Below, one piece after another: positions 1 through 5,405 of a DNA stretch of 16,325 nt. The notes beneath the pieces are model-generated. The model worked only from the letters and a program-made list of their open reading frames with translations. It was not told the origin of the DNA and did not search any database. The translations under genes were made by a program, and so were the position numbers. The stretch comes from CANKHA01 sp034668825 (GTDB taxonomy: Bacteria; Pseudomonadota; Alphaproteobacteria; Rhizobiales; Xanthobacteraceae): NCBI GenBank assembly GCA_034668825.1, contig JAXDOR010000103.1, positions 1 through 16,325 of the forward strand, in the 5' to 3' direction. Position 1 is the stretch's first letter; each line of letters opens with the position of its first letter.

Positions 1-1
1 G

Positions 2-283
2 CATGTTTCCGGCGTCGGTGAGTGGGTGAAGCCCTCACCAATTATCGACCAGGGGCCGCGGCTGGCGCTCGGCGACGAGAATGGCGACGTCCACACCCTG
101 CAACTGGCGCTGGCGGACTTCGGCTACGGCGTCGTCCTGAATGGAAAGTTCGACGAGACCACCCAGGACGTCGTGACCGCGTTCCAGCGGCACTTCCGGC
201 CGGCTCGGGTCGACGGCGTGGCCGACGACTCCACTCTGCGGACGCTGGACGCCCTGCTGCACAAACGCCGCGCCGAGGTGTAG
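2..283 (+). CDS. N-acetylmuramoyl-L-alanine amidase, C-terminal fragment with peptidoglycan-binding domain (5' end outside window)
   Basis: The reading frame is open to the first base of the window, so this is the 3' end of a longer gene ending at TAG 281-283. The first visible residues, GVGEWVKPSPI, resemble the end of an Amidase_2 (AmpD/AmiD-like) catalytic domain. What follows is a PG_binding_1 domain: the stretch starting LALGDENGDVHTLQLALADF, then GYGVVLNGKFDETTQ, VVTAFQRHFRP and GVADDSTLRTL is the usual three-helix repeat that binds peptidoglycan. Enzymes of this family cut the bond between N-acetylmuramic acid and the L-alanine of the stem peptide during wall turnover or recycling. The catalytic zinc ligands would lie upstream and cannot be checked. 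A GTG at 26 could start an 85-residue protein, but the upstream residues fit the family, so a truncated view of a larger gene is more likely. Confidence 0.8.
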   Translation, partial: HVSGVGEWVKPSPIIDQGPRLALGDENGDVHTLQLALADFGYGVVLNGKFDETTQDVVTAFQRHFRPARVDGVADDSTLRTLDALLHKRRAEV

Positions 284-398
284 CTCCCTCTCCCATAGGG
301 AGAGGGTTGGGGTGAGGGGTTACAATCTATCGATAGACTGTACGCCCTCACCCGGATCGCTTCGCGATCCGACCTCTCCCCGCACGCGGGGCGAGGTG
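284..398. repeat. Compound intergenic palindromic repeat (REP-like)
   Basis: Four hairpins sit in one 115-base element immediately after the amidase stop. Arms CCCTCTCCC (286-294) and GGGAGAGGG (298-306) pair around a 3-base loop. GGGTGAGGG (310-318) pairs with CCCTCACCC (345-353), enclosing a near-palindrome at 321-342 centred on ATCGAT. GGATCGC (354-360) pairs with GCGATCC (364-370). The arms at 373-383 and 386-396 pair with one mismatch. Elements built from such CCCTCTCC/GGGTGAGG blocks are common between genes in Rhizobiales genomes; that is recognition from memory. It lies between the ends of convergent genes (amidase on plus, GNAT on minus) and has no U-tract, so it is a mobile-type palindromic repeat rather than a classical terminator. 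Confidence 0.75.
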
Positions 399-421
399 AA
401 GAAAGATCACCGCCATCCTTG

Positions 422-895
422 CTATCGGCTCCAAAGTCTTTCGTTGTAAGGCGTGAAGCCTTGCCGGGCGAAGAAAGCGCGGGCGTCTTTATTGAACGTC
501 CAGACGTCGAGCGCGACAAGCGTGATGCCCAGCTCTTGTCCGGCGGCGCGGACGGCACTCATCAACGCATTGCCCACGCCCTGCCGGCGATATTGCGGCC
601 GGACGCTGATGTGATGCAGGTAGACCATCTCGTGCGCGTGGTGCATCGCGGTCTCCGGTCGGGATATCACCTCGGCATAGGCATAGCCCGCCGGCTCTGC
701 GTCGATAGTGGCGATGAGCACCACGTTCTCCGGTTTGGCAATCAGAGCGGCGGCCTCCGCGGGCGGAAACGAATCCACGCCGGGCGGTTTGAAGCGCCAG
801 GGCAAGGCCTGCGCATGCAGGGCCTGCACATCGGCATTCAGCGCTGAAATCGCTTTAGCGTCGCCGACGCTGGCTCGACGGACTAGGGGCGCCAT
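422..895 (-). CDS. GNAT family N-acetyltransferase
   Basis: A 157-residue single-domain acetyltransferase that would transfer an acetyl group from acetyl-CoA to an amine; the acceptor is unknown. The acetyl-CoA pyrophosphate-binding motif A is clear at residues 101-111 (QYRRQGVGNAL), preceded by the beta-4 strand VYLHHISVRP and followed by ALDVWTFNKDARAFFARQGF, the usual motif B with its C-terminal phenylalanine-glycine turn. The length is normal. The ATG at 895 follows a GGGGTGA stretch that can act as ribosome-binding site. A GTG at 901 overlaps the upstream yqeY stop as GTGA and would add two residues. Either way the gene directly follows yqeY on the same strand, so the two are probably co-transcribed and translationally coupled. 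Confidence 0.88.
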   Translation of the reverse strand: MAPLVRRASVGDAKAISALNADVQALHAQALPWRFKPPGVDSFPPAEAAALIAKPENVVLIATIDAEPAGYAYAEVISRPETAMHHAHEMVYLHHISVRPQYRRQGVGNALMSAVRAAGQELGITLVALDVWTFNKDARAFFARQGFTPYNERLWSR

Positions 896-897
896 GA

Positions 898-1353
898 TCA
901 CCCCGCGAGCGCGGCCTTCACCTGGGCGCTGGCTTTGGCCATGTCGATCTGGCCCGCGTATTTCGTGCGCAGCACGCCGATGACCTTGCCCATGTCTTTC
1001 ATGCCGGACGCGCCGGTCTCAGTCACCGCCGCGGCGATCGCCGCTTGCATCTCCTCGTCCGACATCTGCTTCGGCAGATAGGCGGAGATGATGGCGATCT
1101 CCTCCTGCTCCTGCTGCACGAGGTCGGCGCGGCCGCCCTTCTGGTAAAGCTCGACCGATTCCTGACGCTGCTTGATCATCTTCTGCAGGATCGGGAGCAC
1201 GTCGGCGTCGCTCAACGCCGGCTTGCCGGAACCGCGCGCCTCGATGTCGGCATTCTTCAGCGTGGAATTGACCATGCGCAGCGTGGAAAGGGCCCGCTCG
1301 TTCTTGGCCTTCATCGCCTCTTTCACAGCGTTATTGATGTCGTCGCGGAGCAC
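898..1353 (-). CDS. yqeY: GatB/YqeY domain protein
   Basis: A 151-residue YqeY-family protein, the normal full length. The family resembles the C-terminal tail domain of the GatB subunit of glutamyl-tRNA amidotransferase, which contacts tRNA; the role of free-standing YqeY is not settled. Family signatures are the N-terminal helix LRDDINNAVKEAMKAKN with LSTLRMVNSTLKNADIE, the middle helix KMIKQRQESVELYQKGGR, and LPKQMSDEE followed by MKDMGKVIGVLRTKYAGQID. The GTG start at 1353 is chosen because an AGGAGA ribosome-binding site lies 7 bases upstream (1361-1366 on the minus strand) and residue 2 onward matches the family start. The frame stays open far upstream, antisense to carA, but that extension has no family resemblance. 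It is divergent from carA and overlaps the GNAT gene downstream. Confidence 0.92.
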   Translation of the reverse strand: MLRDDINNAVKEAMKAKNERALSTLRMVNSTLKNADIEARGSGKPALSDADVLPILQKMIKQRQESVELYQKGGRADLVQQEQEEIAIISAYLPKQMSDEEMQAAIAAAVTETGASGMKDMGKVIGVLRTKYAGQIDMAKASAQVKAALAG

Positions 1354-1458
1354 GGATCGCTCTCCTATATGCGGGGTTCTCGCCTGCCGTTTCACGGCTT
1401 CGCGAAGGGCGGGCGTCGGGGCCTTGCTTCGACCGACATTATACGCAAGTAAACGGCC
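1354..1458. promoter_or_regulatory. Divergent intergenic region between yqeY and carA
   Basis: These 105 bases must hold the promoters of both the yqeY-GNAT pair and carA. On the minus strand AGGAGA (1361-1366) is a good ribosome-binding site for yqeY. On the plus strand a TTATAC stretch at 1439-1444 could be part of a -10 element for carA, but no -35 hexamer sits at a normal spacing. The bases just before the carA ATG hold no strong Shine-Dalgarno match. No clear operator is visible. Confidence 0.4.
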
Positions 1459-2646
1459 ATGACAGAGAATCCGAAATCCTCCGCCTGGGCCGAGCCTAAA
1501 GCCACCGCTGTGCTGGTTTTGGCTGACGGAACGGTGTTGGAAGGTTTCGGGCTCGGCGCCACCGGACACGCGGTGGGCGAAGTCTGTTTCAACACCGCCA
1601 TGACCGGCTATGAGGAGATCCTCACCGATCCGTCCTATGCCGGGCAGATCATCACCTTCACCTTCACCCACATCGGTAATGTCGGCACCAATGTCGAGGA
1701 CATGGAATCCGCCAACCTGGCGTCGAGCGGCGCGCGCGGCATCGTGCTGCATACCCCGATCACGGCGCCGTCGAACTACCGCAACAGCCGCGACCTCGAC
1801 CAATGGCTGCGCGCGCGCGGCATCATCGGGCTCTCCGGCATCGATACCCGCGCGCTCACCGGCCATATCCGAGAAAAAGGAATGCCGAACGCGGTCATCG
1901 CCCATGAGCCCTCCGGCCAATTCGATCTCGCCGCGCTGAAGAAGGAAGCGCGAGAGTGGCCAGGCCTCGTCGGCATGGACCTCGTGCCCATGGTGACGAG
2001 CGGGCAGCGCTTTTCCTGGGACGAGACGCCGTGGGAATGGGGCAAGGGCTACGGCCGCCAGGACAAGGCGGAATTCCACGTGGTCGCCATCGACTACGGC
2101 ATCAAGCGCAATATCCTCCGCCTGCTCGCCGGCGCGGGATGCAAGGTGACGGTGGTGCCGGCGCAAACCTCCGCCGAAGACATCAAGGCGCTGAGGCCCG
2201 ACGGCGTTTTCCTCTCCAACGGCCCCGGCGATCCGGCGGAAACCGGCAAATATGCGGTGCCGGTGATCCGCGCGGTGATCGACAGCGACATCCCGACTTT
2301 CGGCATTTGCTTAGGCCACCAGATGCTCGGCATCGCCGTCGGCGGCAAGACCATGAAGATGCACCAGGGCCATCATGGCGCTAATCATCCGGTGAAGGAC
2401 CTCATCACCGGCAAGGTCGAGATCACCTCGATGAATCATGGCTTCGCGGTGGACAAAGAAAGCCTGCCCAAGAATGTCGAGCAGACCCACGTATCGCTGT
2501 TCGACGGCTCCAACTGCGGCATCGCACTCAAGGACAAACCGGTATTCTCGGTGCAATATCACCCGGAAGCCTCGCCCGGCCCGCGCGATAGTCATTATCT
2601 CTTCGGCCGTTTCGTCGAGATGATGCGGGAACGCAAGCGCGCCTGA
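1459..2646 (+). CDS. carA: Carbamoyl-phosphate synthase small (glutamine-hydrolysing) subunit
   Basis: CarA hydrolyses glutamine and channels ammonia to CarB, which makes carbamoyl phosphate for pyrimidine and arginine synthesis in the cytoplasm. The 395-residue length is normal. The N-terminal CPSase_sm_chain domain covers roughly residues 16-150 (LVLADGTVLEGFGLGA, GEVCFNTAMTGYEEILTDPS). The class I glutamine amidotransferase domain covers about 205-390, with the nucleophile Cys284 in GICLGHQ and the His368/Glu370 pair in YHPEASPGP. The glutamine-binding stretch SNGPGDP is intact. The ATG at 1459 fits the usual alphaproteobacterial N-terminus (MTENP, then a short variable stretch before the first strand). 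One oddity is Thr70 in TFTFTHIGNVGTN, where most homologues have proline before HIGN. carB is not adjacent. Confidence 0.97.
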   Translation: MTENPKSSAWAEPKATAVLVLADGTVLEGFGLGATGHAVGEVCFNTAMTGYEEILTDPSYAGQIITFTFTHIGNVGTNVEDMESANLASSGARGIVLHTPITAPSNYRNSRDLDQWLRARGIIGLSGIDTRALTGHIREKGMPNAVIAHEPSGQFDLAALKKEAREWPGLVGMDLVPMVTSGQRFSWDETPWEWGKGYGRQDKAEFHVVAIDYGIKRNILRLLAGAGCKVTVVPAQTSAEDIKALRPDGVFLSNGPGDPAETGKYAVPVIRAVIDSDIPTFGICLGHQMLGIAVGGKTMKMHQGHHGANHPVKDLITGKVEITSMNHGFAVDKESLPKNVEQTHVSLFDGSNCGIALKDKPVFSVQYHPEASPGPRDSHYLFGRFVEMMRERKRA

Positions 2647-2651
2647 CTTCC

Positions 2652-2684
2652 CTGGGCTGTAAGCTACGGAACTCCGCAGCCCGG
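2652..2684 (+). terminator. Possible weak terminator after carA
   Basis: GGGCTG (2654-2659) pairs with CAGCCC (2677-2682), extended by a G-U and a C-G pair, and the loop contains a second small hairpin, CGGA(AC)TCCG. A short T-run (TTTT at 2691-2694) follows, but 6-8 bases after the stem, which is further than in a canonical intrinsic terminator. It lies directly between carA and the cupin gene, so it could end carA transcription or simply weaken read-through. Confidence 0.3.
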
Positions 2685-2715
2685 CAACCGTTTTCATGGC
2701 AAGCCGGAGCCAGCC

Positions 2716-3318
2716 ATGTATCTCACCGAAACCTTGAAACGCACCTTCGAGCGCGTCACCGGCCGGGGCAGGCCGACGGTGCGAAAGGCGCGCGCGGCGG
2801 TACGCAAGCACAAGCCGAAGACGTTCTCCTTCAAGGACGACGGCAGCATCCCTAATAACCGGGATTTGCCGGTCTTCATTTACGAGCAGGCAGTGCGCCT
2901 CGACCGCGCGCCCGATCCTGCGGCTGTGTTCGAGGAGTTGTTCGAGGCCAACAAGTGGGGGGATTCCTGGCGCAACGGAATTTACGATTACGTGCACTAC
3001 CATTCGTCCATCCATGAAGTGCTCGGCATCGCCCGCGGCCGGGCGCGCGTCCGCCTCGGCGGCGACAAGGGCAAGGAATTCGACGTGACCGCCGGCGACG
3101 TGCTGGTGCTGCCGGCCGGGACCGGGCACCAGAACCTGATGGCGAGCGAGGATTTCCTTGTCGTCGGCGCCTACCCGCCCGCCGGCGAGTACGACGTCTG
3201 CCGCGGCAGCAAGGCCGAGCATGCCAAGGCACTCGAGAGCATCCCCAAGACGCCGCTGCCGCAAGCCGATCCGGTCTATGGCGCGGATGGGCCGCTCCTG
3301 GAGCTTTGGCGCAAGTAA
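2716..3318 (+). CDS. YjlB-type cupin domain protein
   Basis: A 200-residue single cupin barrel of the YjlB/COG4297 type, function unknown. Cupin motif 1 is a textbook HxH(x)4E(x)6G: His94, His96, Glu101 and Gly108 in HYHSSIHEVLGIARG. Motif 2 is Gly127(x)5Pro133-x-Gly135-x-x-His138 in GDVLVLPAGTGHQN. Those histidines and the glutamate would bind one divalent metal ion, so an enzyme (dioxygenase, isomerase or similar) is plausible, but no substrate can be inferred. The core starts near residue 35 (KTFSFKDDGSIPNN). The first ~34 residues form a basic extension rich in Arg and Lys. The ATG at 2716 is preceded by GGAG at 2706-2709. No signal peptide is seen. It is on the same strand as carA and the methyltransferase, with a palindromic repeat on the 3' side. 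Confidence 0.88.
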   Translation: MYLTETLKRTFERVTGRGRPTVRKARAAVRKHKPKTFSFKDDGSIPNNRDLPVFIYEQAVRLDRAPDPAAVFEELFEANKWGDSWRNGIYDYVHYHSSIHEVLGIARGRARVRLGGDKGKEFDVTAGDVLVLPAGTGHQNLMASEDFLVVGAYPPAGEYDVCRGSKAEHAKALESIPKTPLPQADPVYGADGPLLELWRK

Positions 3319-3329
3319 TCCAAGAAGAA

Positions 3330-3416
3330 TGTCATCATCCGCGAAAGCGGATGATCCAGTAACCCCAAAGCTGATAGGCTGGGATACTGGATGCCCCGCC
3401 TACGCGGGGCATGACA
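3330..3416. repeat. Palindromic interspersed repeat with two hairpins and terminal inverted repeats
   Basis: The element is bounded by TGTCAT (3330-3335) and ATGACA (3411-3416). Inside, ATCATCCGC (3334-3342) and GCGGATGAT (3347-3355) form a perfect 9-bp stem with a GAAA loop. ATGCCCCGC (3391-3399) and GCGGGGCAT (3404-3412) form a second perfect 9-bp stem with a CTAC loop. CCAGTA (3356-3361) pairs with TACTGG (3385-3390) between them. I recognise this layout as a widespread intergenic repeat of Bradyrhizobium-like genomes. It fills most of the gap between the cupin and methyltransferase genes and has no U-tract. Confidence 0.8.
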
Positions 3417-3429
3417 ATTAGAAAAGCCC

Positions 3430-4122
3430 ATGCCTGGCTGGATCGACTTCTGGAATTCCGATCATCCGATCTACGTGAATGCGCGCCACCGCGACGTGCA
3501 TTATCGCACCATCGCCAGGGACGTAGCGCGCTACGTGCCTTCCAGCGATGCCGTGGTGCTCGACTACGGATGCGGCGAGGCGCTGCATGCCGACCGCATC
3601 GCCGCCGTGGCGGGCCGCCTGATCCTCTGCGACGCCGCGCCGAAGGTGCGCGCCGCGCTGCTCGCGCGCTTCGCCGGCATTGCCAATATCGAGATACGCG
3701 CGCCGGAAGAGGTTGCCGCATTGCCTGAACACTCGCTCGATCTCGTCGTCATGCATTCGGTCGTGCAATATCTCCGGCCCGAGGAAACCGACGTGCTGTT
3801 CGCGCTATTCCACCGGTTGCTGAAGCCCGGCGGATTCTTCATTCTCGGCGACGTGGTGCCGCCGCATGTGTCCCCGCTGGTCGATGCGCTGGCGCTGCTG
3901 CGGTTCGGCGCCGCCAACGGCTTTTTCGGTGCCGCCTTGCTCGGACTGTTGCGCACGGCCTTTTCCGATTATCCCCGGCTGCGGTCGAAGCTTGGCATTT
4001 CGCACTATGACGAGGCCGACATGGCGGGCAAACTCCGCGCCGCCGGCTTTACCGCGCGGCGGGCGCCGGCGAATATCGGACATAATCAAGCGCGGATGAT
4101 GTTTCTCGCCCAGCCCGCGTGA
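3430..4122 (+). CDS. Class I SAM-dependent methyltransferase
   Basis: A 230-residue protein with a Rossmann-type methyltransferase fold. Motif I is VVLDYGCGE (residues 42-50), which binds S-adenosylmethionine. Asp68 in LILCDAAPK at the end of strand 2 would hold the ribose hydroxyls. LDLVVMHSVVQY (103-114) is motif IV-like, and LLKPGGFFILGD (130-141) is the post-II loop and strand typical of Methyltransf_11/25 enzymes. The substrate is unknown; the C-terminal half contains a hydrophobic stretch (VDALALLRFGAANGFFGAAL) that could be a lipid or small-molecule pocket, which is speculation. The start codon follows the palindromic repeat by 13 bases and has only a weak purine-rich AGAAAAG upstream. 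It ends 10 bases from the end of the convergent YihY gene. Confidence 0.9.
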   Translation: MPGWIDFWNSDHPIYVNARHRDVHYRTIARDVARYVPSSDAVVLDYGCGEALHADRIAAVAGRLILCDAAPKVRAALLARFAGIANIEIRAPEEVAALPEHSLDLVVMHSVVQYLRPEETDVLFALFHRLLKPGGFFILGDVVPPHVSPLVDALALLRFGAANGFFGAALLGLLRTAFSDYPRLRSKLGISHYDEADMAGKLRAAGFTARRAPANIGHNQARMMFLAQPA

Positions 4123-4132
4123 ATTGATCGCG

Positions 4133-5182
4133 TTACCCGGGTGCTTCCGCCGGCAGCGGCTGCAACTGAGTCCCACCTGCCGCGCTCTCCTCGGTCTTGT
4201 CCAGAACCTCGTTGAGCTGGGCACCCAGCAGCACCACGATGGACGACATCCACATCCACATCATCATGCCCATGGCGGCGCCGAGCGAGCCATAGGTGGC
4301 ATCGTAGTTGGCGAAGTTGGCGAGGTACCAAGACAGCAGCGCCGATCCGAGCAGCCAAGACAGCGCGGCAAAGACCGAGCCGGGCGTGATCCATCGCCAT
4401 TTTGCGCCATGGGGACTTGGGCCAAAGCGGTAAAGCACGGCAAGCCCGAGCATCAGGCCCAGCAGCAAAGCCGGCCAACGCAGAAGCGGCGCCAAGCTTT
4501 CGCTCCATCCGTCAATTCCAAACGACGACATCAGCAATGGAAACACCACGACGGCGCCGACCGCGAGCAGCAACATGGTAATGGCGCCGAGCGTGAGCGC
4601 GAGCGAGACCGCGTTGAGGCGAAAGAAGCTGCGCGTTTCCGGCACGCCATAGATCACGTTCAAGGCATCCATCATTGCTTTCATCCCGGCATTGGCGCTC
4701 CAAAGCGCGAACAGCGTGCCGAAGATGAAGGCGAAGCCAAGCGTGCTGTCGCCCTTGGCAAGGATGCGGCCGACCTGCTCGCGCACGATTTCATAAGCGC
4801 CCGCCGGCATCACGCCGGCAACCAGCGAGAGATGGTCGTTGATCGTCGCGGCCTTGGCGAAGAGGCCGTAGAAGGAGACGAAAGCGGTGATCGCGGGAAA
4901 GAGCGCAAGCAGGCCGTAGAATACGATGCCCGCGGCCACCGCCAGAAGCCGATCCTCCGACATGGCTTCATAGGTGCGCAGCAGGATGTCTTTCCAGTCG
5001 CGCCGGGATGTCCAGGATAGCGGCCGGAGTGATGAACCGATGGCCTTTCGCTTGCCGGCTGCGGGTAGCGCGCTCTTTTCCGGTGCTTGCGCGGGGGCCT
5101 CAAGACGCCACGCCGCGAGGATCAATCCGGCCAGGACAAGACCGGAGAGCCAGCGTGGTGGGTCAAATCGCTTCGGAGGCAT
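4133..5182 (-). CDS. YihY/virulence factor BrkB family membrane protein
   Basis: A 349-residue inner-membrane protein of the YihY (formerly BrkB/RNase BN) family, whose biochemical function is unresolved. The core starts near residue 62 (RDWKDILLRTYEAMSEDRLL). Likely membrane segments lie at about 79-106, 148-165, 190-217, 234-252, 268-287 and 298-322. Family signatures include GIVFYGLLALFPAITAF, GAKWRWITPGSVFAALSW and YDATYGSLGAAMGMMMWMWM. An extra hydrophobic segment at 11-25 (WLSGLVLAGLILAAW) followed by a polar, Pro/Ala-rich linker precedes the core, so the protein may have seven membrane spans. The ATG at 5182 has no convincing ribosome-binding site, so the true start could lie further in. 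It is divergent from carB and convergent with the methyltransferase. Confidence 0.9.
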   Translation of the reverse strand: MPPKRFDPPRWLSGLVLAGLILAAWRLEAPAQAPEKSALPAAGKRKAIGSSLRPLSWTSRRDWKDILLRTYEAMSEDRLLAVAAGIVFYGLLALFPAITAFVSFYGLFAKAATINDHLSLVAGVMPAGAYEIVREQVGRILAKGDSTLGFAFIFGTLFALWSANAGMKAMMDALNVIYGVPETRSFFRLNAVSLALTLGAITMLLLAVGAVVVFPLLMSSFGIDGWSESLAPLLRWPALLLGLMLGLAVLYRFGPSPHGAKWRWITPGSVFAALSWLLGSALLSWYLANFANYDATYGSLGAAMGMMMWMWMSSIVVLLGAQLNEVLDKTEESAAGGTQLQPLPAEAPG

Positions 5183-5345
5183 GGAGTGACCGGAATCCGG
5201 GAAACGCAGCCAGATAACATTTGTCCCGCCCGAAAGTTGCCATCAACAGACCGACGGTGCTTTCGCCCTTCCCTGACCCCCGATTCTGGTCTACACAGCC
5301 CGCGCGCGCGGGGCGGGTTTCCTCCGGTCGGCGCGTGCCGAAGGA

Positions 5346-5369
5346 CGCGCTATAGCGCGCCTTTTTTTT
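5346..5369 (+). terminator. Intrinsic-terminator-like hairpin in the carB leader
   Basis: A perfect 14-base palindrome at 5346-5359 (stem CGCGC, loop TATA) is followed after two Cs/Gs by eight consecutive Ts (5362-5369). It is oriented for plus-strand transcripts. The 5-bp stem is short but all G-C. The carB start codon is 36 bases downstream. The only gene upstream is divergent YihY, so there is no obvious plus-strand transcript to end other than the carB leader itself. Confidence 0.6.
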
Positions 5370-5378
5370 GTGTCCGTG

Positions 5379-5398
5379 TTCCCCGGTCGAACCGGGAA
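5379..5398 (+). promoter_or_regulatory. carB: Hairpin partly covering the carB ribosome-binding site
   Basis: TTCC-C-CGGT (one bulged C) pairs with ACCGGGAA across a CGA loop. The 3' arm runs into the purine tract GGGAAGGAG (5394-5402) that forms the Shine-Dalgarno sequence 3 to 5 bases before the ATG at 5406. Folding would partly hide the ribosome-binding site. Confidence 0.4.
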
Positions 5399-5405
5399 GG
5401 AGCCG

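Larger units (their letters stand above)
5183..5405 (+). promoter_or_regulatory. carB leader region with multiple hairpins
   Basis: This 223-base gap separates divergent YihY from carB. On the plus strand it holds, in order, a perfect 14-base GC palindrome (5299-5312), a TCGGC(GCGT)GCCGA hairpin (5328-5341), a terminator-like palindrome with eight Ts (5346-5369), and a hairpin overlapping the carB ribosome-binding site (5379-5398). GGCGCG (5330-5335) could instead pair with CGCGCC (5356-5361), so the second and third hairpins are mutually exclusive. No promoter hexamers could be assigned with confidence. The structures and the lack of an upstream plus-strand gene point to transcript-level control of carB; this is inference. 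Confidence 0.5.

Noticed and set aside
419..847. Plus-strand open frame antisense to the GNAT gene
   Set aside because: It lies opposite a clear acetyltransferase with motif A intact and shows no domain of its own.
1354..2166. Long minus-strand extension of the yqeY frame (to 2166) antisense to carA
   Set aside because: High GC keeps the antisense frame of carA open. The extra sequence has no family resemblance, while GTG 1353 has a proper AGGAGA site and gives the normal YqeY length.
4122..4145. Possible terminator between the convergent methyltransferase and YihY genes
   Set aside because: Only a CCCGGG palindrome without a T-run is present in the 10-base gap and the gene ends.
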